DNA from: Rhodocyclaceae bacterium
GTDB taxonomy: Bacteria; Pseudomonadota; Gammaproteobacteria; Burkholderiales; Rhodocyclaceae
DNA length: 64,000 nt
Assembly (NCBI GenBank): GCA_013791905.1
Contig: VMSX01000020.1
Span: forward strand, 62,001 to 126,000
Direction of reading: 5' to 3'
The notes beneath the pieces are model-generated. The model was not told where the DNA came from and ran no database searches. It saw only the letters and a list, made by a program, of their open reading frames with translations. A program made the translations under genes and the position numbers. Positions 17,160 to 28,089 of the stretch are shown piece by piece (the stretch's first letter is position 1; every line of letters begins with the position of its first letter).

Positions 17160-18536
17160 TCAGTTGGCAACCAAGCGAATAATGTCGTTATAGAACGCCA
17201 AGGCCATCAGCAAAAACAGCAGCGCAAAACCGATCTGCTGGCCGATTTCCATGACACGTTCGGAGAGAGGTCCACCCTTGATAACTTCGGCAAGATAATA
17301 CATCAAGTGCCCCCCATCCAGAACCGGTATGGGCAGCAGATTGAGCACCCCGAGACTGATGCTGATGAGCGCCAAAAAACGCAGATAATGGTCAGCGCCC
17401 AGCCGCGCCGACTGACCGGCGTAGTCGGCAATGGTCACCGGCCCGGAGATGTTCTTGACTGAAAGTTCGCCGATCAGCATGCGGCCGATCATGCGCAGAC
17501 TCAGCACCGAAACGTCCCAGGTTTGCTTCAGGGCCCGCTGCAGCGAATCACCCACGCCGTAACGCACGGTCACCAGCGCGTTCTTGCGCAGTTCTGGATC
17601 GTCGCGCACGGCGATCCCGATACGGGGAACCCGCTTGCCACCCCGGTCCTCGACCATTTCCGGCACGACCCGCACCTGTAACTGCTGCTCGCCACGCTTG
17701 ACGTCCAGCACAATCTCACGCAGCCCGGATTCACGGATACCCAGCACCAGTTCGTGCCAGGACGCAACGGGGCTGCCGTTGATGCCCAGAAGCAAATCTG
17801 CCGGCCGCAAACCGGCGGCGGCGGCCGGTGTTCCGGGCTGCACTTCACCGAGTATTGCGGGCAAATCCGGCCGCATCAGGTGCAGCCCGAGCGCCTGCAT
17901 CACGTCAATGTCCAGCGCGGTGCTGTCGAGCCGTTCGACCGCGAGTCGATACACAGCGATATTGCCGCGCGCATCAATGGTTTCAAGCACTACGGCTTCA
18001 CGATCCAGAACGCGGCGCAGTAATTCCCAGCGCAGCTCTGTCCAGGTCGCCACCGGCGTACCCGACACCGCGCGCGCCGTCTCGCCAGCGCCGACTTTTG
18101 CTTCTGCCGCCAGCGTACCGACAGGGGGGGCGGCAAACACCGGACGCGGCTCCTGCACGCCGCTCATGAACAGGAACCAGTACAAGAGAACCGCCAGCAA
18201 CAGGTTGGCTAGCGGCCCGGCCACAACAATAAAACTGCGCCGCCCGACGCTCTGGCGGTTGAAAGCGCGTCCCAGTTCGTGCTCGGGCACCTCGCCCTCG
18301 CGCTCATCAAGCATCTTGACGTAACCCCCCAAGGGGAAAGCCGCCACTGACCACTCGGTGCCATCGCGGCCGAAGCGCCGCATCCAGAGCGGTCGACCAA
18401 ATCCCACGGAAAAACGCAGCACCTTGACGTTGCAGATCCGCGCCGCAAGGTAATGCCCCAATTCATGAAAGACGATCAACAGGCCCAGCGCCAGCAGAAA
18501 AGCACCCAGAACCCAGAGGAAACCCTGGGCTGTCAT
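17160..18536 (-). CDS. rseP: Site-2 protease RseP
   Basis: A 458-residue intramembrane zinc metalloprotease that cleaves anti-sigma-E RseA and signal-peptide remnants. The HExxH site is in [28 protein letters not shown], the third ligand region is [13 protein letters not shown] near the C-terminus, and two PDZ domains lie between (about 105-300). The first PDZ segment AKVGAGETA is encoded by a perfect copy of the window's dispersed repeat (18076-18099), without a length change relative to family members I recall. The start overlaps the dxr stop by four bases. Confidence 0.95.
   Translation of the reverse strand: MTAQGFLWVLGAFLLALGLLIVFHELGHYLAARICNVKVLRFSVGFGRPLWMRRFGRDGTEWSVAAFPLGGYVKMLDEREGEVPEHELGRAFNRQSVGRRSFIVVAGPLANLLLAVLLYWFLFMSGVQEPRPVFAAPPVGTLAAEAKVGAGETARAVSGTPVATWTELRWELLRRVLDREAVVLETIDARGNIAVYRLAVERLDSTALDIDVMQALGLHLMRPDLPAILGEVQPGTPAAAAGLRPADLLLGINGSPVASWHELVLGIRESGLREIVLDVKRGEQQLQVRVVPEMVEDRGGKRVPRIGIAVRDDPELRKNALVTVRYGVGDSLQRALKQTWDVSVLSLRMIGRMLIGELSVKNISGPVTIADYAGQSARLGADHYLRFLALISISLGVLNLLPIPVLDGGHLMYYLAEVIKGGPLSERVMEIGQQIGFALLFLLMALAFYNDIIRLVAN
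18076..18099 (+). repeat. Dispersed repeat, copy 2 (inside rseP)
   Basis: A perfect consensus copy: GCCGTCT followed by CGCCAGCGCCGACTTTT. It lies inside rseP on the strand opposite to transcription and encodes KVGAGETA at the start of the first PDZ domain. It adds no obvious extra residues there, so rseP could be the source of the repeat or could have been overwritten in frame. Confidence 0.8.
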
Positions 18537-19726
18537 GCGGACTTTCTGGCCAGCAGTTCTGTAGCCACGGCACGGGCATTGGCGTCCTCTGCCAGAATCG
18601 CCGTCAGATCGGCCATGGGCCTGACCGGCACGGCATCCAGCGTGGCGGCAATGATTTCGGCAATGGCGAGGAATGGCAAATGCCCGGCGAGGAATGCCGC
18701 CACTGCCACCTCGTTGGCGGCATTCAGCACCGTCGCCGCATTCGCGCCGTCACGCAAAGCACGAAATGCCAAGGCCAGACAAGGGAAACGCAGCAAATCG
18801 GGCTTTTCGAAACTGAGTCTGGCAATCGCCGGCAGATCCAGCGGCAGGACACCCGCCGCAATGCGCTCCGGCCAGGCCATTGCGTAGGCGATCGGGGTAC
18901 GCATGTCGGGGTTGCCGAGTTCGGCCAGCACCGAGCCATCGACATACTGCACCAGTGAATGGATGACGCTTTGTGGGTGGATCACCACCTCGATCTGCTC
19001 GGGCAGAAGATTGAACAGCCAGTGCGCCTCGATGACCTCCAGCCCCTTGTTCATCAAGGTGGCTGAATCGACGGAAATCTTGCGTCCCATCTCCCAGTTG
19101 GGATGGGCGCAGGCCTCAGCGGGGGTCACATTCTGCAAGCGCTCAAGGGGTGTGCCGAGGAACGGCCCCCCGGATGCCGTCAGCAGGATGTGGCTGACCC
19201 CGGCCCCAGCCGGTTCTCCCGCATAGTCAGCCGGCAGCGATTGGAATACCGCGTTGTGCTCGCTGTCGATGGGCAACAGCGTGGCGCCGTATCTGCGCAC
19301 TTCGGCCATGAACAAGGCACCGGCCATCACCAGCACTTCCTTGTTGGCCAGCAGCACGCGCTTGCCCTGCCGCACAGCGGCCAGGGTCGGCTGCAGTCCA
19401 GCCGCACCGACAATCGCCGCCATCACCATATCGACTTCGGGCAAGGCCGCCACCTGCTCCAGCGCAGCCGGCCCGGCCAGCACCTCGGTGTTAAGTCCGG
19501 CGCTGCGCAGGCGCTCGGTGAGTCCGGCCACAGCGTCTGCGTTTCCCACCACCGCGTAGCGCGGCCGGTGTTGCAGACATTGGTCAAGCAGCACCTCGAC
19601 GCGACTGTTGCCCGTCAGGGCAATCACCTCGTAACGGTCGGGATGGCGCGCCACCACATCCAGCGTACTGACGCCAATTGAACCCGTGGCGCCGAGTACC
19701 GTCAGTTTCTGGCGCTTCATATCCAA
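18533..19726 (-). CDS. dxr: 1-deoxy-D-xylulose-5-phosphate reductoisomerase
   Basis: A 397-residue NADPH-dependent enzyme of the MEP isoprenoid pathway. The Rossmann motif [20 protein letters not shown] opens the protein; the catalytic core has [27 protein letters not shown] and the flexible-loop stretch [31 protein letters not shown]. Length is normal. It overlaps cdsA by 10 bp and rseP by 4 bp in one transcription unit. Confidence 0.97.
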   Translation of the reverse strand: MDMKRQKLTVLGATGSIGVSTLDVVARHPDRYEVIALTGNSRVEVLLDQCLQHRPRYAVVGNADAVAGLTERLRSAGLNTEVLAGPAALEQVAALPEVDMVMAAIVGAAGLQPTLAAVRQGKRVLLANKEVLVMAGALFMAEVRRYGATLLPIDSEHNAVFQSLPADYAGEPAGAGVSHILLTASGGPFLGTPLERLQNVTPAEACAHPNWEMGRKISVDSATLMNKGLEVIEAHWLFNLLPEQIEVVIHPQSVIHSLVQYVDGSVLAELGNPDMRTPIAYAMAWPERIAAGVLPLDLPAIARLSFEKPDLLRFPCLALAFRALRDGANAATVLNAANEVAVAAFLAGHLPFLAIAEIIAATLDAVPVRPMADLTAILAEDANARAVATELLARKSA

Positions 19727-20517
19727 TGCAGCATCAAAGCCGCCAGCGGAAGGGTGGACATCTGACTGTCAATGCGATCCAGTATGCCACCATGCCCCGG
19801 CAGTAACTGGCTGCTGTCTTTCATGTTGGCCTGACGTTTGATCAGCGATTCAAACAGGTCGCCGATGATGCTGAATACCGTAAACAGCAACAGGAACCCG
19901 GCCAGCGAAGCCCAGCCCAGGCCATGAGCCACCGGCAGATGCGTGCTGACGAGCAGGCCGAACAGCAATACACCGCCAACGGCACCGGCCACGCCCTCCC
20001 AGGTTTTTCCCGGACTGATGGCGGGTGCAAGCTTGTGCCGTCCGAAAGCCCGACCAGTGAAATACGCGGCAATGTCGGCAACCCAGACCAGCGCCATGAC
20101 TGCCAGAAGTACCAGGGGGCCGTGCGCATACAAGGCTACCAGCGCGGCCCAGGTGGGCACCAGCAGAATCAGGCCAACCACATAACCAGCAACACCGGGT
20201 CGCCAGCCACGCAACAGCCAGACTGGCGCGATGAACAGCCAGAACAGCACAGACAGCGACCATAACAGGGTGGGCACACCGGAAAAGTCATCTGGGATAG
20301 CCCAGAGCACCACGCACAGGCAAAGGACAATACCCGCAAACAACAGGCGCGACGGTGCATTCGGCTGACCTGGCTTCAGCAAGCCGGCCCACTCCCAGGC
20401 AGCCAATGCGGCAATGATGGCGAACACAATCCCGACCATGGCCTCGGGCAGAAGAAACAATACAGTGAGAAAACCGGCGGCGAGAAACAGCGCGGTAATC
20501 ACCCGCGTCCTAAGCAT
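19717..20517 (-). CDS. cdsA: Phosphatidate cytidylyltransferase
   Basis: A 266-residue polytopic membrane enzyme with about seven to eight helices making CDP-diacylglycerol from CTP and phosphatidic acid. The family signature near the C-terminus is [37 protein letters not shown]. It overlaps uppS upstream by 8 bp and dxr downstream by 10 bp. Confidence 0.96.
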   Translation of the reverse strand: MLRTRVITALFLAAGFLTVLFLLPEAMVGIVFAIIAALAAWEWAGLLKPGQPNAPSRLLFAGIVLCLCVVLWAIPDDFSGVPTLLWSLSVLFWLFIAPVWLLRGWRPGVAGYVVGLILLVPTWAALVALYAHGPLVLLAVMALVWVADIAAYFTGRAFGRHKLAPAISPGKTWEGVAGAVGGVLLFGLLVSTHLPVAHGLGWASLAGFLLLFTVFSIIGDLFESLIKRQANMKDSSQLLPGHGGILDRIDSQMSTLPLAALMLHWI

Positions 20518-21304
20518 TTGGCTCCGCGGTGCTCAATGGCGACTGCACTGTTTTCTTGTTGAGCAGTTGTTCGCTGGTACGACCAAAGCGTCTCTCGCGC
20601 CGCCGATAGCTCTGAATGGCGTCATCCAGTGTGTTCGCATCGAAATCTGGCCAGAACTTGTCGGTAAAAAACAGTTCGCAATAGGCCAGTTGCCAGAGCA
20701 GAAAATTGCTGATGCGCTGCTCGCCGCCGGTGCGAATGAACAAATCGGGTTCCGGGGCATAACTCATCGCCAGGAAAGGCTCGAGATCGGCCTCGGTGTA
20801 AGCCCCGGCTTTTTCAGGGTTTGCCAGAACCAGGCCATTGAACGCCTGCATCAGGTCCCAGCGGCCACCATAATTGGCGGCAATCGTCAGGATCAGTTTG
20901 TTGTTGCCCGCCGTAAGGTTCTCGCCACGGCGAATCAGTTCAATCAGACGCGGTTCGAAGGCAGACAGGTCACCAATCACCCGCAAACGCACACCGTTTT
21001 TATGCAAACGGCCGACTTCGCGTTGGAGCGCCGCAACAAACAGGTTCATGAGGAAACCGACTTCCTCCGGTGGGCGACGCCAGTTTTCCGAACTGAAGGC
21101 AAACAGCGTCAGATATTCAATGCCATGCTCAATGCAGGTCTTGACGACCTGGCGGACCGTCTCGACGCCCTGCTGGTGACCGGCCACCCGGGGCAAAAAG
21201 CGCTTCTTCGCCCAGCGGCCATTGCCATCCATGATGATCGCCACGTGACGCGGCACATCCCGCGACTTCGGGATGGCAAGTGTCGAACTGTTGTAATCCG
21301 CCAT
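20510..21304 (-). CDS. uppS: Undecaprenyl diphosphate synthase
   Basis: A 264-residue cis-prenyltransferase that makes the C55 carrier for peptidoglycan and other polymers. [29 protein letters not shown] carries the catalytic Asp; [18 protein letters not shown] and the C-terminal [35 protein letters not shown] are diagnostic. It is 24 bp downstream of frr in the same operon. Confidence 0.97.
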   Translation of the reverse strand: MADYNSSTLAIPKSRDVPRHVAIIMDGNGRWAKKRFLPRVAGHQQGVETVRQVVKTCIEHGIEYLTLFAFSSENWRRPPEEVGFLMNLFVAALQREVGRLHKNGVRLRVIGDLSAFEPRLIELIRRGENLTAGNNKLILTIAANYGGRWDLMQAFNGLVLANPEKAGAYTEADLEPFLAMSYAPEPDLFIRTGGEQRISNFLLWQLAYCELFFTDKFWPDFDANTLDDAIQSYRRRERRFGRTSEQLLNKKTVQSPLSTAEPNA

Positions 21305-21328
21305 CGGTGGCGTGGCTCGACAGATGGC

Positions 21329-21889
21329 CTAGATGGCCATCAGGTCCTTTTCTTTTTCAGCCAGCAGTTTGTCCACATCGCCGACATATTTGTCGGTCAA
21401 TTTCTGGACATCATCCTGGGTACGCCGCTCGTCATCCTCGGAAATTTCGTGTTTCTTGAGCGCATCCTTGAGATGGGTGTTGGCGTCGCGGCGCAGGTTG
21501 CGAATCGCCACCTTGGCGGTCTCACCTTCATTCTTGACGACCTTGATCAGGTCCCGGCGGCGTTCTTCGGTCAGCACCGGCATCGGCACGCGCAACATGT
21601 CGCCTTGGGCAGCCGGGTTCAAGCCAAGATCGCCATCGCGAATCGCCTTCTCAACCTTGCCGACCATGGGTTTTTCCCATGGCTGCACCCCGATGGTGCG
21701 AGCATCCAGCAAGGTAATGTTGGCGACCTGGTTGATGGGCATCGGCGTACCGTAATAATCAACCATGATGTGGTCGAGCAGCCCGGTATGGGCGCGACCG
21801 GTGCGCACCTTGGCGAGATCCAGCCTCAGCACCTCGAGACTCCGCTGCATTTTGTGTTCGGTGGTTTTCTTCAGTTCATCGATGATCAT
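21329..21889 (-). CDS. frr: Ribosome recycling factor
   Basis: A 186-residue RRF, which with EF-G splits post-termination ribosomes. The triple-helix domain includes [68 protein letters not shown] and the C-terminal [28 protein letters not shown]. Length is standard. An AGGAG-like sequence precedes the ATG and it lies 9 bp after pyrH. Confidence 0.97.
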   Translation of the reverse strand: MIIDELKKTTEHKMQRSLEVLRLDLAKVRTGRAHTGLLDHIMVDYYGTPMPINQVANITLLDARTIGVQPWEKPMVGKVEKAIRDGDLGLNPAAQGDMLRVPMPVLTEERRRDLIKVVKNEGETAKVAIRNLRRDANTHLKDALKKHEISEDDERRTQDDVQKLTDKYVGDVDKLLAEKEKDLMAI

Positions 21890-21898
21890 GAAAAACTC

Positions 21899-22624
21899 CT
21901 AACAGTGTACGAGCGTGCCTTCATCCTCACCCATCACCACGCGCTTCAGCGCACCCGCCTTGAAGATCGAAAACACATTGATCGGCAACTTCTGGTCACG
22001 ACACAGGGCAAACGCCGTGCTATCCATCACCGTAAGATTGCGGCCAATCGCTTCATCGAAACTGATGCTGGCAAAACGCGTCGCCGCCGGATCCTTTTTG
22101 GGGTCGGCGCTATACACGCCATCCACCTTGGTGGCCTTGAGGACGATCTCCGCACCGATTTCTGCACCGCGCAATGCCGCCGCCGTATCGGTGGTGAAGA
22201 AGGGATTGCCGGTGCCACCACCGAAAATGACGACCTTGCCATCATCAAGATAGCGGATTGCCTTGCCCCGGATGTAGGACTCGACCACCTGATCGATCTT
22301 GAGTGCCGACTGCACACGCGCCGGCATCCCGGCCTGGCGCATGGCATCCGCCAGCGCCATCGCATTCATGACCGTGGCCAGCATGCCCATGTAGTCGGCA
22401 GCGGCGCGATCCATCCCGGAGGCGGCACCCGCCATGCCCCGAAAGATATTCCCCCCGCCGATCACCACCCCAACCGCAACACCGAGATCGGTCACCATCT
22501 TGATCTCATTGACGATCCGCCCCAGCGTCTCGCGATTGATGCCAAAGGCATCATTGCCCATCAGCGCTTCGCCCGAAAGCTTGAGCAGGATGCGCCGATA
22601 TTTGGGAGGCGTGGCCGCAGTCAT
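21899..22624 (-). CDS. pyrH: UMP kinase
   Basis: A 241-residue hexameric bacterial UMP kinase of the amino acid kinase fold. [20 protein letters not shown] is the phosphate-binding start; [35 protein letters not shown] and [17 protein letters not shown] are typical. It makes UDP from UMP. It is placed between tsf and frr as in most proteobacteria. Confidence 0.97.
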   Translation of the reverse strand: MTAATPPKYRRILLKLSGEALMGNDAFGINRETLGRIVNEIKMVTDLGVAVGVVIGGGNIFRGMAGAASGMDRAAADYMGMLATVMNAMALADAMRQAGMPARVQSALKIDQVVESYIRGKAIRYLDDGKVVIFGGGTGNPFFTTDTAAALRGAEIGAEIVLKATKVDGVYSADPKKDPAATRFASISFDEAIGRNLTVMDSTAFALCRDQKLPINVFSIFKAGALKRVVMGEDEGTLVHC

Positions 22625-22632
22625 GACGGCGC

Positions 22633-23541
22633 TTATTTCTTGGCAGCCGCCGCCGCGGCAGCCGCGGCTTGTTCAGCAACTTCGGCAGCGAAGTCATTCA
22701 CCTTCTTCTCAATGCCTTCACCCACGACATACAAGCTAAAGCCATTGATCTTGGCATTTTTAGCCTTGAGCAACTGCTCGATAGTCTGCTTGCCATCTTC
22801 GGCCTTGACGAACACCTGCCCCAGCAGGGTCACGTCCTTGAGGTATTTCTGCACCGTACCCTCGGCGATTTTTTCGAGCATCGCCTCCGGTTTGCCGGAT
22901 TCACGGGCTTTCTCGATCGCGATGCGCCGCTCGGTATCCAGCAACTCGGCAGGAACGCCGGAGGAATCGAGGGACTTGGGCTTTGAGGCAGCGATATGCA
23001 TGGCCAGATCTTTCGCCAGTTGCTCGTCCCCACCGGTGACATCGACCAGAACACCGATCTTGGCACCGCCGTGCACATAGGCACCCAGTTTGCCCACTGC
23101 GGCGATACGCACGAAACGGCGCAGCGTCATGTTCTCGCCGACCTTGCCGACCAGTGCGGAGCGAGTGGACTCGACCGTACCCTCGCCCAGCGGGAGCGCG
23201 GACAACGCAGCTACATCGGCGGGATTTTGCTTGGCGACCAGTTCGGCACAGCCCTTGGCCAGCGCGATGAATTCATCGTTCTTCGCGACGAAGTCGGTCT
23301 CGGAGTTAACTTCAAGCAAAGCGCCCAGCTTGCCATCGGCAGCCAGGTACAAGCCCACCACACCCTCGGCGGCGATTCGCGTCGCCGCCTTGCTTGCCTT
23401 GTTGCCCAGCTTGACGCGCAAAATTTCCTCGGCCTTGGTCAGATCGCCAGCCGCCTCGGTCAGCGCCCTCTTGCAGTCCATCATCGGCGCGTCAGTCTTC
23501 TCGCGCAGTTCCTTCACCATGCTTGCGGTAATTTCCGCCAT
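22633..23541 (-). CDS. tsf: Elongation factor Ts
   Basis: A 302-residue EF-Ts, the nucleotide exchange factor of EF-Tu. The N-terminal UBA-like module [20 protein letters not shown] is followed by the TDF-V core [13 protein letters not shown] that displaces Mg-GDP. The C-terminus ends in an alanine run ([14 protein letters not shown]), a variable low-complexity tail. It follows rpsB across a 162-bp gap that is unusually rich in the dispersed repeat. Confidence 0.97.
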   Translation of the reverse strand: MAEITASMVKELREKTDAPMMDCKRALTEAAGDLTKAEEILRVKLGNKASKAATRIAAEGVVGLYLAADGKLGALLEVNSETDFVAKNDEFIALAKGCAELVAKQNPADVAALSALPLGEGTVESTRSALVGKVGENMTLRRFVRIAAVGKLGAYVHGGAKIGVLVDVTGGDEQLAKDLAMHIAASKPKSLDSSGVPAELLDTERRIAIEKARESGKPEAMLEKIAEGTVQKYLKDVTLLGQVFVKAEDGKQTIEQLLKAKNAKINGFSLYVVGEGIEKKVNDFAAEVAEQAAAAAAAAAKK

Positions 23542-23598
23542 TCGCTTTACTCCAAATTCAGATATTCATGGGTCGCTGCGGACGGCGGCAAGATTGCC

Positions 23599-23700
23599 GC
23601 CGTCTCGCCAGCGCCGACTTTTCGGCTGGCGTGACACGCATACCTATCGCCAGCGCCGACTTTTCAACTGGCATGCCAGGTCACCCCGGCGCCAGCGCCG
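23599..23700 (+). repeat. Cluster of dispersed-repeat copies between tsf and rpsB
   Basis: A full copy lies at 23599-23622 (GCCGTCT then CGCCAGCGCCGACTTTT), a second core copy at 23648-23664, and a degenerate third fragment GCGCCAGCGCCGGC near 23690. Each full core is followed within a few bases by GGCTGGC or ACTGGC, which can pair with the GCCAGC of the core, so each unit could form a small hairpin in the rpsB-tsf transcript. It is a local multiplication of the window-wide repeat, not a CRISPR: spacers are short and unequal. Confidence 0.7.
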
Positions 23701-23703
23701 GCC

Positions 23704-24456
23704 TTATTCGGCAGCTTCTTCCTCAACTTCGACAAACTCGTCGTCGCCAACCATCTGCTGCACCACTTCGTTGAGCGACTGGTTTCTGCCTTCGAGGGCG
23801 GCATCCGCAATACCACGCGCATACAGGCGAATGGCGCTTGATGAGTCGTCATTACCCGGGATCACATAATCAATGCCGATGGGTGTGTGATTGGTATCCA
23901 CCACGCCGACCACCGGAATGCCCAGTTTCTTGGCTTCGGTGACGGCAATCTTGTGGTAACCGACGTCGATCACGAAGATCGCATCGGGCAGTGCAGCCAT
24001 ATCCTTGATGCCACCCAGGCTTTTTTGCAGCTTGACGTGTTCGCGCTGCAGCATCAACGCCTCTTTTTTCGGCATTTTTTCAAAGGCGCCGTCTTCGGCC
24101 ATTTGATCCATGTCCTTGAGACGCTTCAGCGACAATTTGACGGTCTTGAAGTTGGTCAGCATGCCGCCCAGCCAACGCTCATCGACGTAGGGCATCCCTG
24201 CGCGCCGCGCCTCTTCGGCGAGAATTTCCCGTGCCTGACGCTTGGTGCTGACAAACAGGACATTCCCCTTGCGGGCAGACATCTTCTTGATGAAGTCCGT
24301 CGCTTCGTTGAACTTGGCGAGCGTCTTCTCAAGGTTGATGATGTGAATCTTGTTGCGATGGCCGAAAATATAGGGGGCCATCTTGGGGTTCCAGAAACGG
24401 GTCTGGTGGCCGAAATGCACGCCGGCCTCCAGCATTTGACGCATGGTTGTGCTCAT
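23704..24456 (-). CDS. rpsB: 30S ribosomal protein S2
   Basis: A 250-residue S2 protein. [41 protein letters not shown] is the classic start, with [39 protein letters not shown] and the conserved core [31 protein letters not shown]. The start at 24456 has GGAGAT upstream. It heads the long minus-strand series rpsB-tsf-pyrH-frr-uppS and onward, and diverges from map. Confidence 0.98.
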   Translation of the reverse strand: MSTTMRQMLEAGVHFGHQTRFWNPKMAPYIFGHRNKIHIINLEKTLAKFNEATDFIKKMSARKGNVLFVSTKRQAREILAEEARRAGMPYVDERWLGGMLTNFKTVKLSLKRLKDMDQMAEDGAFEKMPKKEALMLQREHVKLQKSLGGIKDMAALPDAIFVIDVGYHKIAVTEAKKLGIPVVGVVDTNHTPIGIDYVIPGNDDSSSAIRLYARGIADAALEGRNQSLNEVVQQMVGDDEFVEVEEEAAE

Positions 24457-24573
24457 AACATATCTCCGATATGGGTTATCCGCCACCCGGCCGGTCTCCA
24501 CGCCAACATTGGCACGGCACCCACTCGGCGCCGGGTGTGTGAATTTTGTCCAATAAATTCAGACAAGCCGCGG

Positions 24574-24603
24574 ATTATAGCGGTGAAATGCAGCAAACCT
24601 CAA
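24574..24603 (-). promoter_or_regulatory. Sigma-70 promoter of rpsB-tsf
   Basis: On the minus strand TATAAT (complement of 24574-24579) is preceded by an 18-bp spacer and TTGAGG (complement of 24598-24603). It would start transcription about 110 bases before the rpsB ATG, a leader of a length compatible with the S2 autoregulatory leaders known in gammaproteobacteria. Whether such control exists here is not shown by sequence. Confidence 0.6.
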
Positions 24604-24679
24604 TACTGCTTACATGTGCCTGCTCCGCGATCCCGGCACAGCGGTTAGAATTATTCAAATCATCCCCATATAGCCATCC

Positions 24680-25480
24680 ATGAGCATCACCATCAAGACC
24701 CCTGAAGAACTTGAGTACATGCGTGTCGCCGGCCGCCTGGCCGGCGAGGTGCTGGACTATATCGCGCCTTTTGTTCTGCCCGGCATCACCACAGCCGAGC
24801 TGGACCGCCTGTGTCATGACTATATGGTGCAGGTCCAAGGCTGCATCCCGGCACCGCTCAACTACGCCCCCCCCGGTTATCAACCTTATCCAAAATCCAT
24901 TTGCACCTCGGTAAATCATCAGGTCTGCCATGGCTTGCCCAATGACCGCACCCTGAAAAAGGGCGATATCGTCAATCTCGACATCACCACCATCAAGGAA
25001 GGGTGGCATGGGGACACCAGCCGTATGTTCAACGTGGGCGGCACGGCCTCCATTCTGGCCAACCGGCTGATCACCATCACCCATGAGTGTCTCTGGCTCG
25101 GCATCGCCGAAGTCAAACCGGGGGCAAGACTCGGCGACATCGGCGCTGCCATCCAGCGGCATGCCGAGTCGCATGGCTTTGCGGTGGTGCGCGAATTCTG
25201 CGGCCACGGGATCGGGCTCAAATTTCATGAAGAACCCCAAGTACTTCACTACGGCAAGCCGGGGGAAGGCATCCAGCTCGAAGAAGGCATGATCTTCACC
25301 ATCGAGCCCATGATCAATGCCGGCAAGGCTGCCGTATCGGAACTACCCGACGGCTGGACCATCGTCACCAAGGATCGCAGCTTGTCGGCGCAGTGGGAGC
25401 ACACCATCGCTGTCACCCCCAGCGGCTATGAAGTGATGACCCTGTCGGCTGGCGCGCCGCCGAACCCCTTCGCGGCCTGA
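24680..25480 (+). CDS. map: Methionine aminopeptidase type I
   Basis: A 266-residue MetAP that removes the initiator Met from nascent proteins. Metal ligands fall in the expected segments: DIVNLDITTIKEGWHGDTSRMFNVG (two Asp), EFCGHGIGLKFHEEPQVLHYG (His) and EEGMIFTIEPMINAG (Glu), with a final Glu in WEHTIAVT. It is divergent from rpsB and followed 16 bp later by glnD. Confidence 0.97.
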   Translation: MSITIKTPEELEYMRVAGRLAGEVLDYIAPFVLPGITTAELDRLCHDYMVQVQGCIPAPLNYAPPGYQPYPKSICTSVNHQVCHGLPNDRTLKKGDIVNLDITTIKEGWHGDTSRMFNVGGTASILANRLITITHECLWLGIAEVKPGARLGDIGAAIQRHAESHGFAVVREFCGHGIGLKFHEEPQVLHYGKPGEGIQLEEGMIFTIEPMINAGKAAVSELPDGWTIVTKDRSLSAQWEHTIAVTPSGYEVMTLSAGAPPNPFAA

Positions 25481-25496
25481 GCCCTCCCTGCCAGCC

Positions 25497-28076
25497 GTGG
25501 AGCAAGCGCCCACCTTGCCGGATGCCACACTCGTAGCCGAACTGCGCCGCACCCTGCAGGACGGCAAGCAGGCCCTCAAGGAGGCATATCTCGCCAACGG
25601 CAATCCGGCCGCGCTGTTGCGCGGGACGGCCCACCTGATTGACGGCGTGTTGCAGCACATCTGGCACACGCTGGCACCGGACCGGCAGCTATGTCTGGCG
25701 GCGGTCGGCGGCTACGGGCGGCGCGAGCAATATCCCGGTTCGGACGTTGACCTGCTGATCCTGCTGCCTGACGGCAATGCCGAAACACATCGACCAGCAC
25801 TCGAAAGACTGATCGGGCTGTTGTGGGATATCGGCCTCGACATCGGCCATAGCGTGCGTTCGGTAGGTGAATGCATCGGAGAAGCCGACCGTGACATCAC
25901 GGTACAAACCACGCTGCTGGAAACCCGCTTTCTGTGTGGCAGCCGCAAGATTTACACCCGGTTTCGGGGCGAATTCGATCAGGCCATCGACCCGCTGGCC
26001 TTCTTCAAAGCCAAGCGACTGGAGCAGGAATCACGCTACGCGAAGCACAACGATACGCCCTATAACCTCGAGCCCAACTGCAAGGAAAATCCCGGCGGCC
26101 TGCGCGACCTGCACACCATTCTGTGGGTCGCTCGCGCTGCAATGTTGACCGACAACTGGCGCAAGCTCGCCGCCGCCGGCATCATCATCCGCTCCGAGGC
26201 CCGCCTGCTGGCTCGATCGGAAGATTTTCTGCGCCGCGTCCGCATTGGCCTGCATTATCTCACCGGCCGCCGCGAAGACCGCTTGCTGTTCGACCATCAG
26301 GAAGCGCTGGCCAAGTCGCTCGGCTTTACAGCCACGGCGTCGCGGCGCGCTGCCGAAGTCTTGATGCAGCATTATTATCGCAATGCCAAGCGTGTCACCC
26401 AACTCAACACGCTGGTGCTTGCCGATCTTGCTTCACGTCTGGAACGTCATCCGGCGGCACCACCAATCACCATCGACGCTGATTTCCAGATAGTGCATGA
26501 ACAGCTTGACATCCGCGCTGGCGATCATTTCGAGCGGAATCCGGCCGCTCTGCTGAAATGTTTTCTGCTCCTTTCGCAACGGCCGGAACTGAAGGGCATG
26601 ACCTCCCGCTCGCTGCGCGCCCTGTGGCGCGCACGCGGTCGCATCGATGCAACTTTCCGGCGCGACCCCGCCAACCAGGCCAACTTTCTGGCCCTCTTCA
26701 AGGAAAACCGCGGACTCACTCACCAGTTGCGCCGCATGAACCAGTTCGACATCCTCGGCGCCTATTTACCGGCGTTCGGCCGCATTGTCGGCCGCATGCA
26801 GCACGACCTGTTTCATGTTTACACCGTTGACCAGCACATCCTTCAAGTCGTGCGCAACCTGCGGCGCTTTTCACTACCGGAATTCGCCCACGAGTATCCC
26901 TTTTGTTCGCGGCTGATGGCCGCTGTTCCACAGCGCTGGCGGCTTTTTCTGGCTGCCTTGTTCCACGATATTGCCAAGGGACGCGGCGGCGACCATTCGC
27001 ATCTGGGCGAAAGGGACGCCCGCCGCTTTTGTCGCACTCACGGGATCAGCCCTGACGACACGACCCTGATCTGCTTTCTTGTTGAACACCATCTGACCAT
27101 GTCGACGTTCGCCCAGAAGCATGACCTGGCTGACCCCAATGTCATACATCGCTTCGCCGCCATCGTCGCTAGTGAGGAGCGTCTGACCGCACTTTATCTC
27201 CTGACAGTCTGTGACATACGCGGCACCAGTCCCAAGGTATGGAATGCCTGGAAAGCCAAGCTGCTCGAAGATCTGTACCGCATCACCCGTCGCCTGCTGA
27301 GCGGCGAGAGCACCAGTCCGTTGGCGGGTATCGAAGAACGCAGTGAAGAGGCTCGGCGCCTATTGCGTTTGCGCGGACTCCGCCCCGGAGTCGAAACAGA
27401 TCTGTGGAACCAGCTCGACACCGCCTATTTTTTGCGCCATGACAGTGAAGAAATCTCCTGGCACACCCTGACTCTTTATCATTGCCTGGCCAGCCCGGTG
27501 CCGATTGTCCGCGCCCGGATCAATCCAGCCGGCGCCGGCCTTCAGGTGATGATCTACACCCCGGACCAGCCTTGGCTGTTTGCCCGTCTTTGCGGCTTTT
27601 TTTCCCGACTGGGCTATTCGATCGTCGATGCCAAGATTCACACCACGCGCCATGGCTATGCGCTCGACAGCTTTATCCTGCTCGATTCGGCAAACCAGCT
27701 GCCCTACCGCGACATGATCGGCCTGATCAACCATGACCTGGCAGAGCATCTCGCCCTGCAGCCGCCGCTCGCCCAACCATCGCAAGTCCGTATTTCGCGA
27801 CAGGTACGCCACATCCCGCTGACGCCGGAAGTCTCCATTCGTGCCGACGAAAGCAGCAACAACTACATCCTCTCCATAACGGCAGCCGACCGCTCCGGCC
27901 TGCTCTATGCCATTGCCCGCACGCTGGCCAAACATGAAGTACGGCTGTATTCCGCCAAAATTGCCACACTGGGCGAACGCGTCGAGGATACTTTCTTGAT
28001 TAGCGGCACAGAACTCGGTAAAACTGCAACATTGGTAAGGCTGGAGCAGGAACTGCTTGAAGTCTTGCAAGTTTGA
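25497..28076 (+). CDS. glnD: Bifunctional PII uridylyltransferase/uridylyl-removing enzyme
   Basis: An 859-residue nitrogen sensor. The nucleotidyltransferase site is GGYGRREQYPGSDVDLLILLPD (~75-96). It is followed by the GlnE-type domain (KENPGGLRDLHTILWVARA), the HD uridylyl-removing domain (LFLAALFHDIAKGRGGDHSHLGE, ~485-505) and two C-terminal ACT domains that sense glutamine (starting near 695 and 790). It uridylylates PII under nitrogen limitation. The start is GTG at 25497. No glnB/glnK is seen nearby. Confidence 0.96.
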   Translation: MEQAPTLPDATLVAELRRTLQDGKQALKEAYLANGNPAALLRGTAHLIDGVLQHIWHTLAPDRQLCLAAVGGYGRREQYPGSDVDLLILLPDGNAETHRPALERLIGLLWDIGLDIGHSVRSVGECIGEADRDITVQTTLLETRFLCGSRKIYTRFRGEFDQAIDPLAFFKAKRLEQESRYAKHNDTPYNLEPNCKENPGGLRDLHTILWVARAAMLTDNWRKLAAAGIIIRSEARLLARSEDFLRRVRIGLHYLTGRREDRLLFDHQEALAKSLGFTATASRRAAEVLMQHYYRNAKRVTQLNTLVLADLASRLERHPAAPPITIDADFQIVHEQLDIRAGDHFERNPAALLKCFLLLSQRPELKGMTSRSLRALWRARGRIDATFRRDPANQANFLALFKENRGLTHQLRRMNQFDILGAYLPAFGRIVGRMQHDLFHVYTVDQHILQVVRNLRRFSLPEFAHEYPFCSRLMAAVPQRWRLFLAALFHDIAKGRGGDHSHLGERDARRFCRTHGISPDDTTLICFLVEHHLTMSTFAQKHDLADPNVIHRFAAIVASEERLTALYLLTVCDIRGTSPKVWNAWKAKLLEDLYRITRRLLSGESTSPLAGIEERSEEARRLLRLRGLRPGVETDLWNQLDTAYFLRHDSEEISWHTLTLYHCLASPVPIVRARINPAGAGLQVMIYTPDQPWLFARLCGFFSRLGYSIVDAKIHTTRHGYALDSFILLDSANQLPYRDMIGLINHDLAEHLALQPPLAQPSQVRISRQVRHIPLTPEVSIRADESSNNYILSITAADRSGLLYAIARTLAKHEVRLYSAKIATLGERVEDTFLISGTELGKTATLVRLEQELLEVLQV

Positions 28077-28089
28077 GGGGGCACCCACC

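Noticed and set aside
20414-23080. An 888-codon open frame on the plus strand opposite uppS, frr, pyrH and tsf
   Set aside because: It is antisense to four intact, unmistakable housekeeping genes. Its translation is rich in His, Arg, Gln and Asp with no domain, signal or membrane pattern, as expected for the complement of GC-rich coding DNA.
23599-23700. Closely spaced repeats between tsf and rpsB as a CRISPR array
   Set aside because: The units are short, unequal and degenerate, the intervals are not uniform spacers, and the same unit occurs singly all over the window; no cas gene is present.
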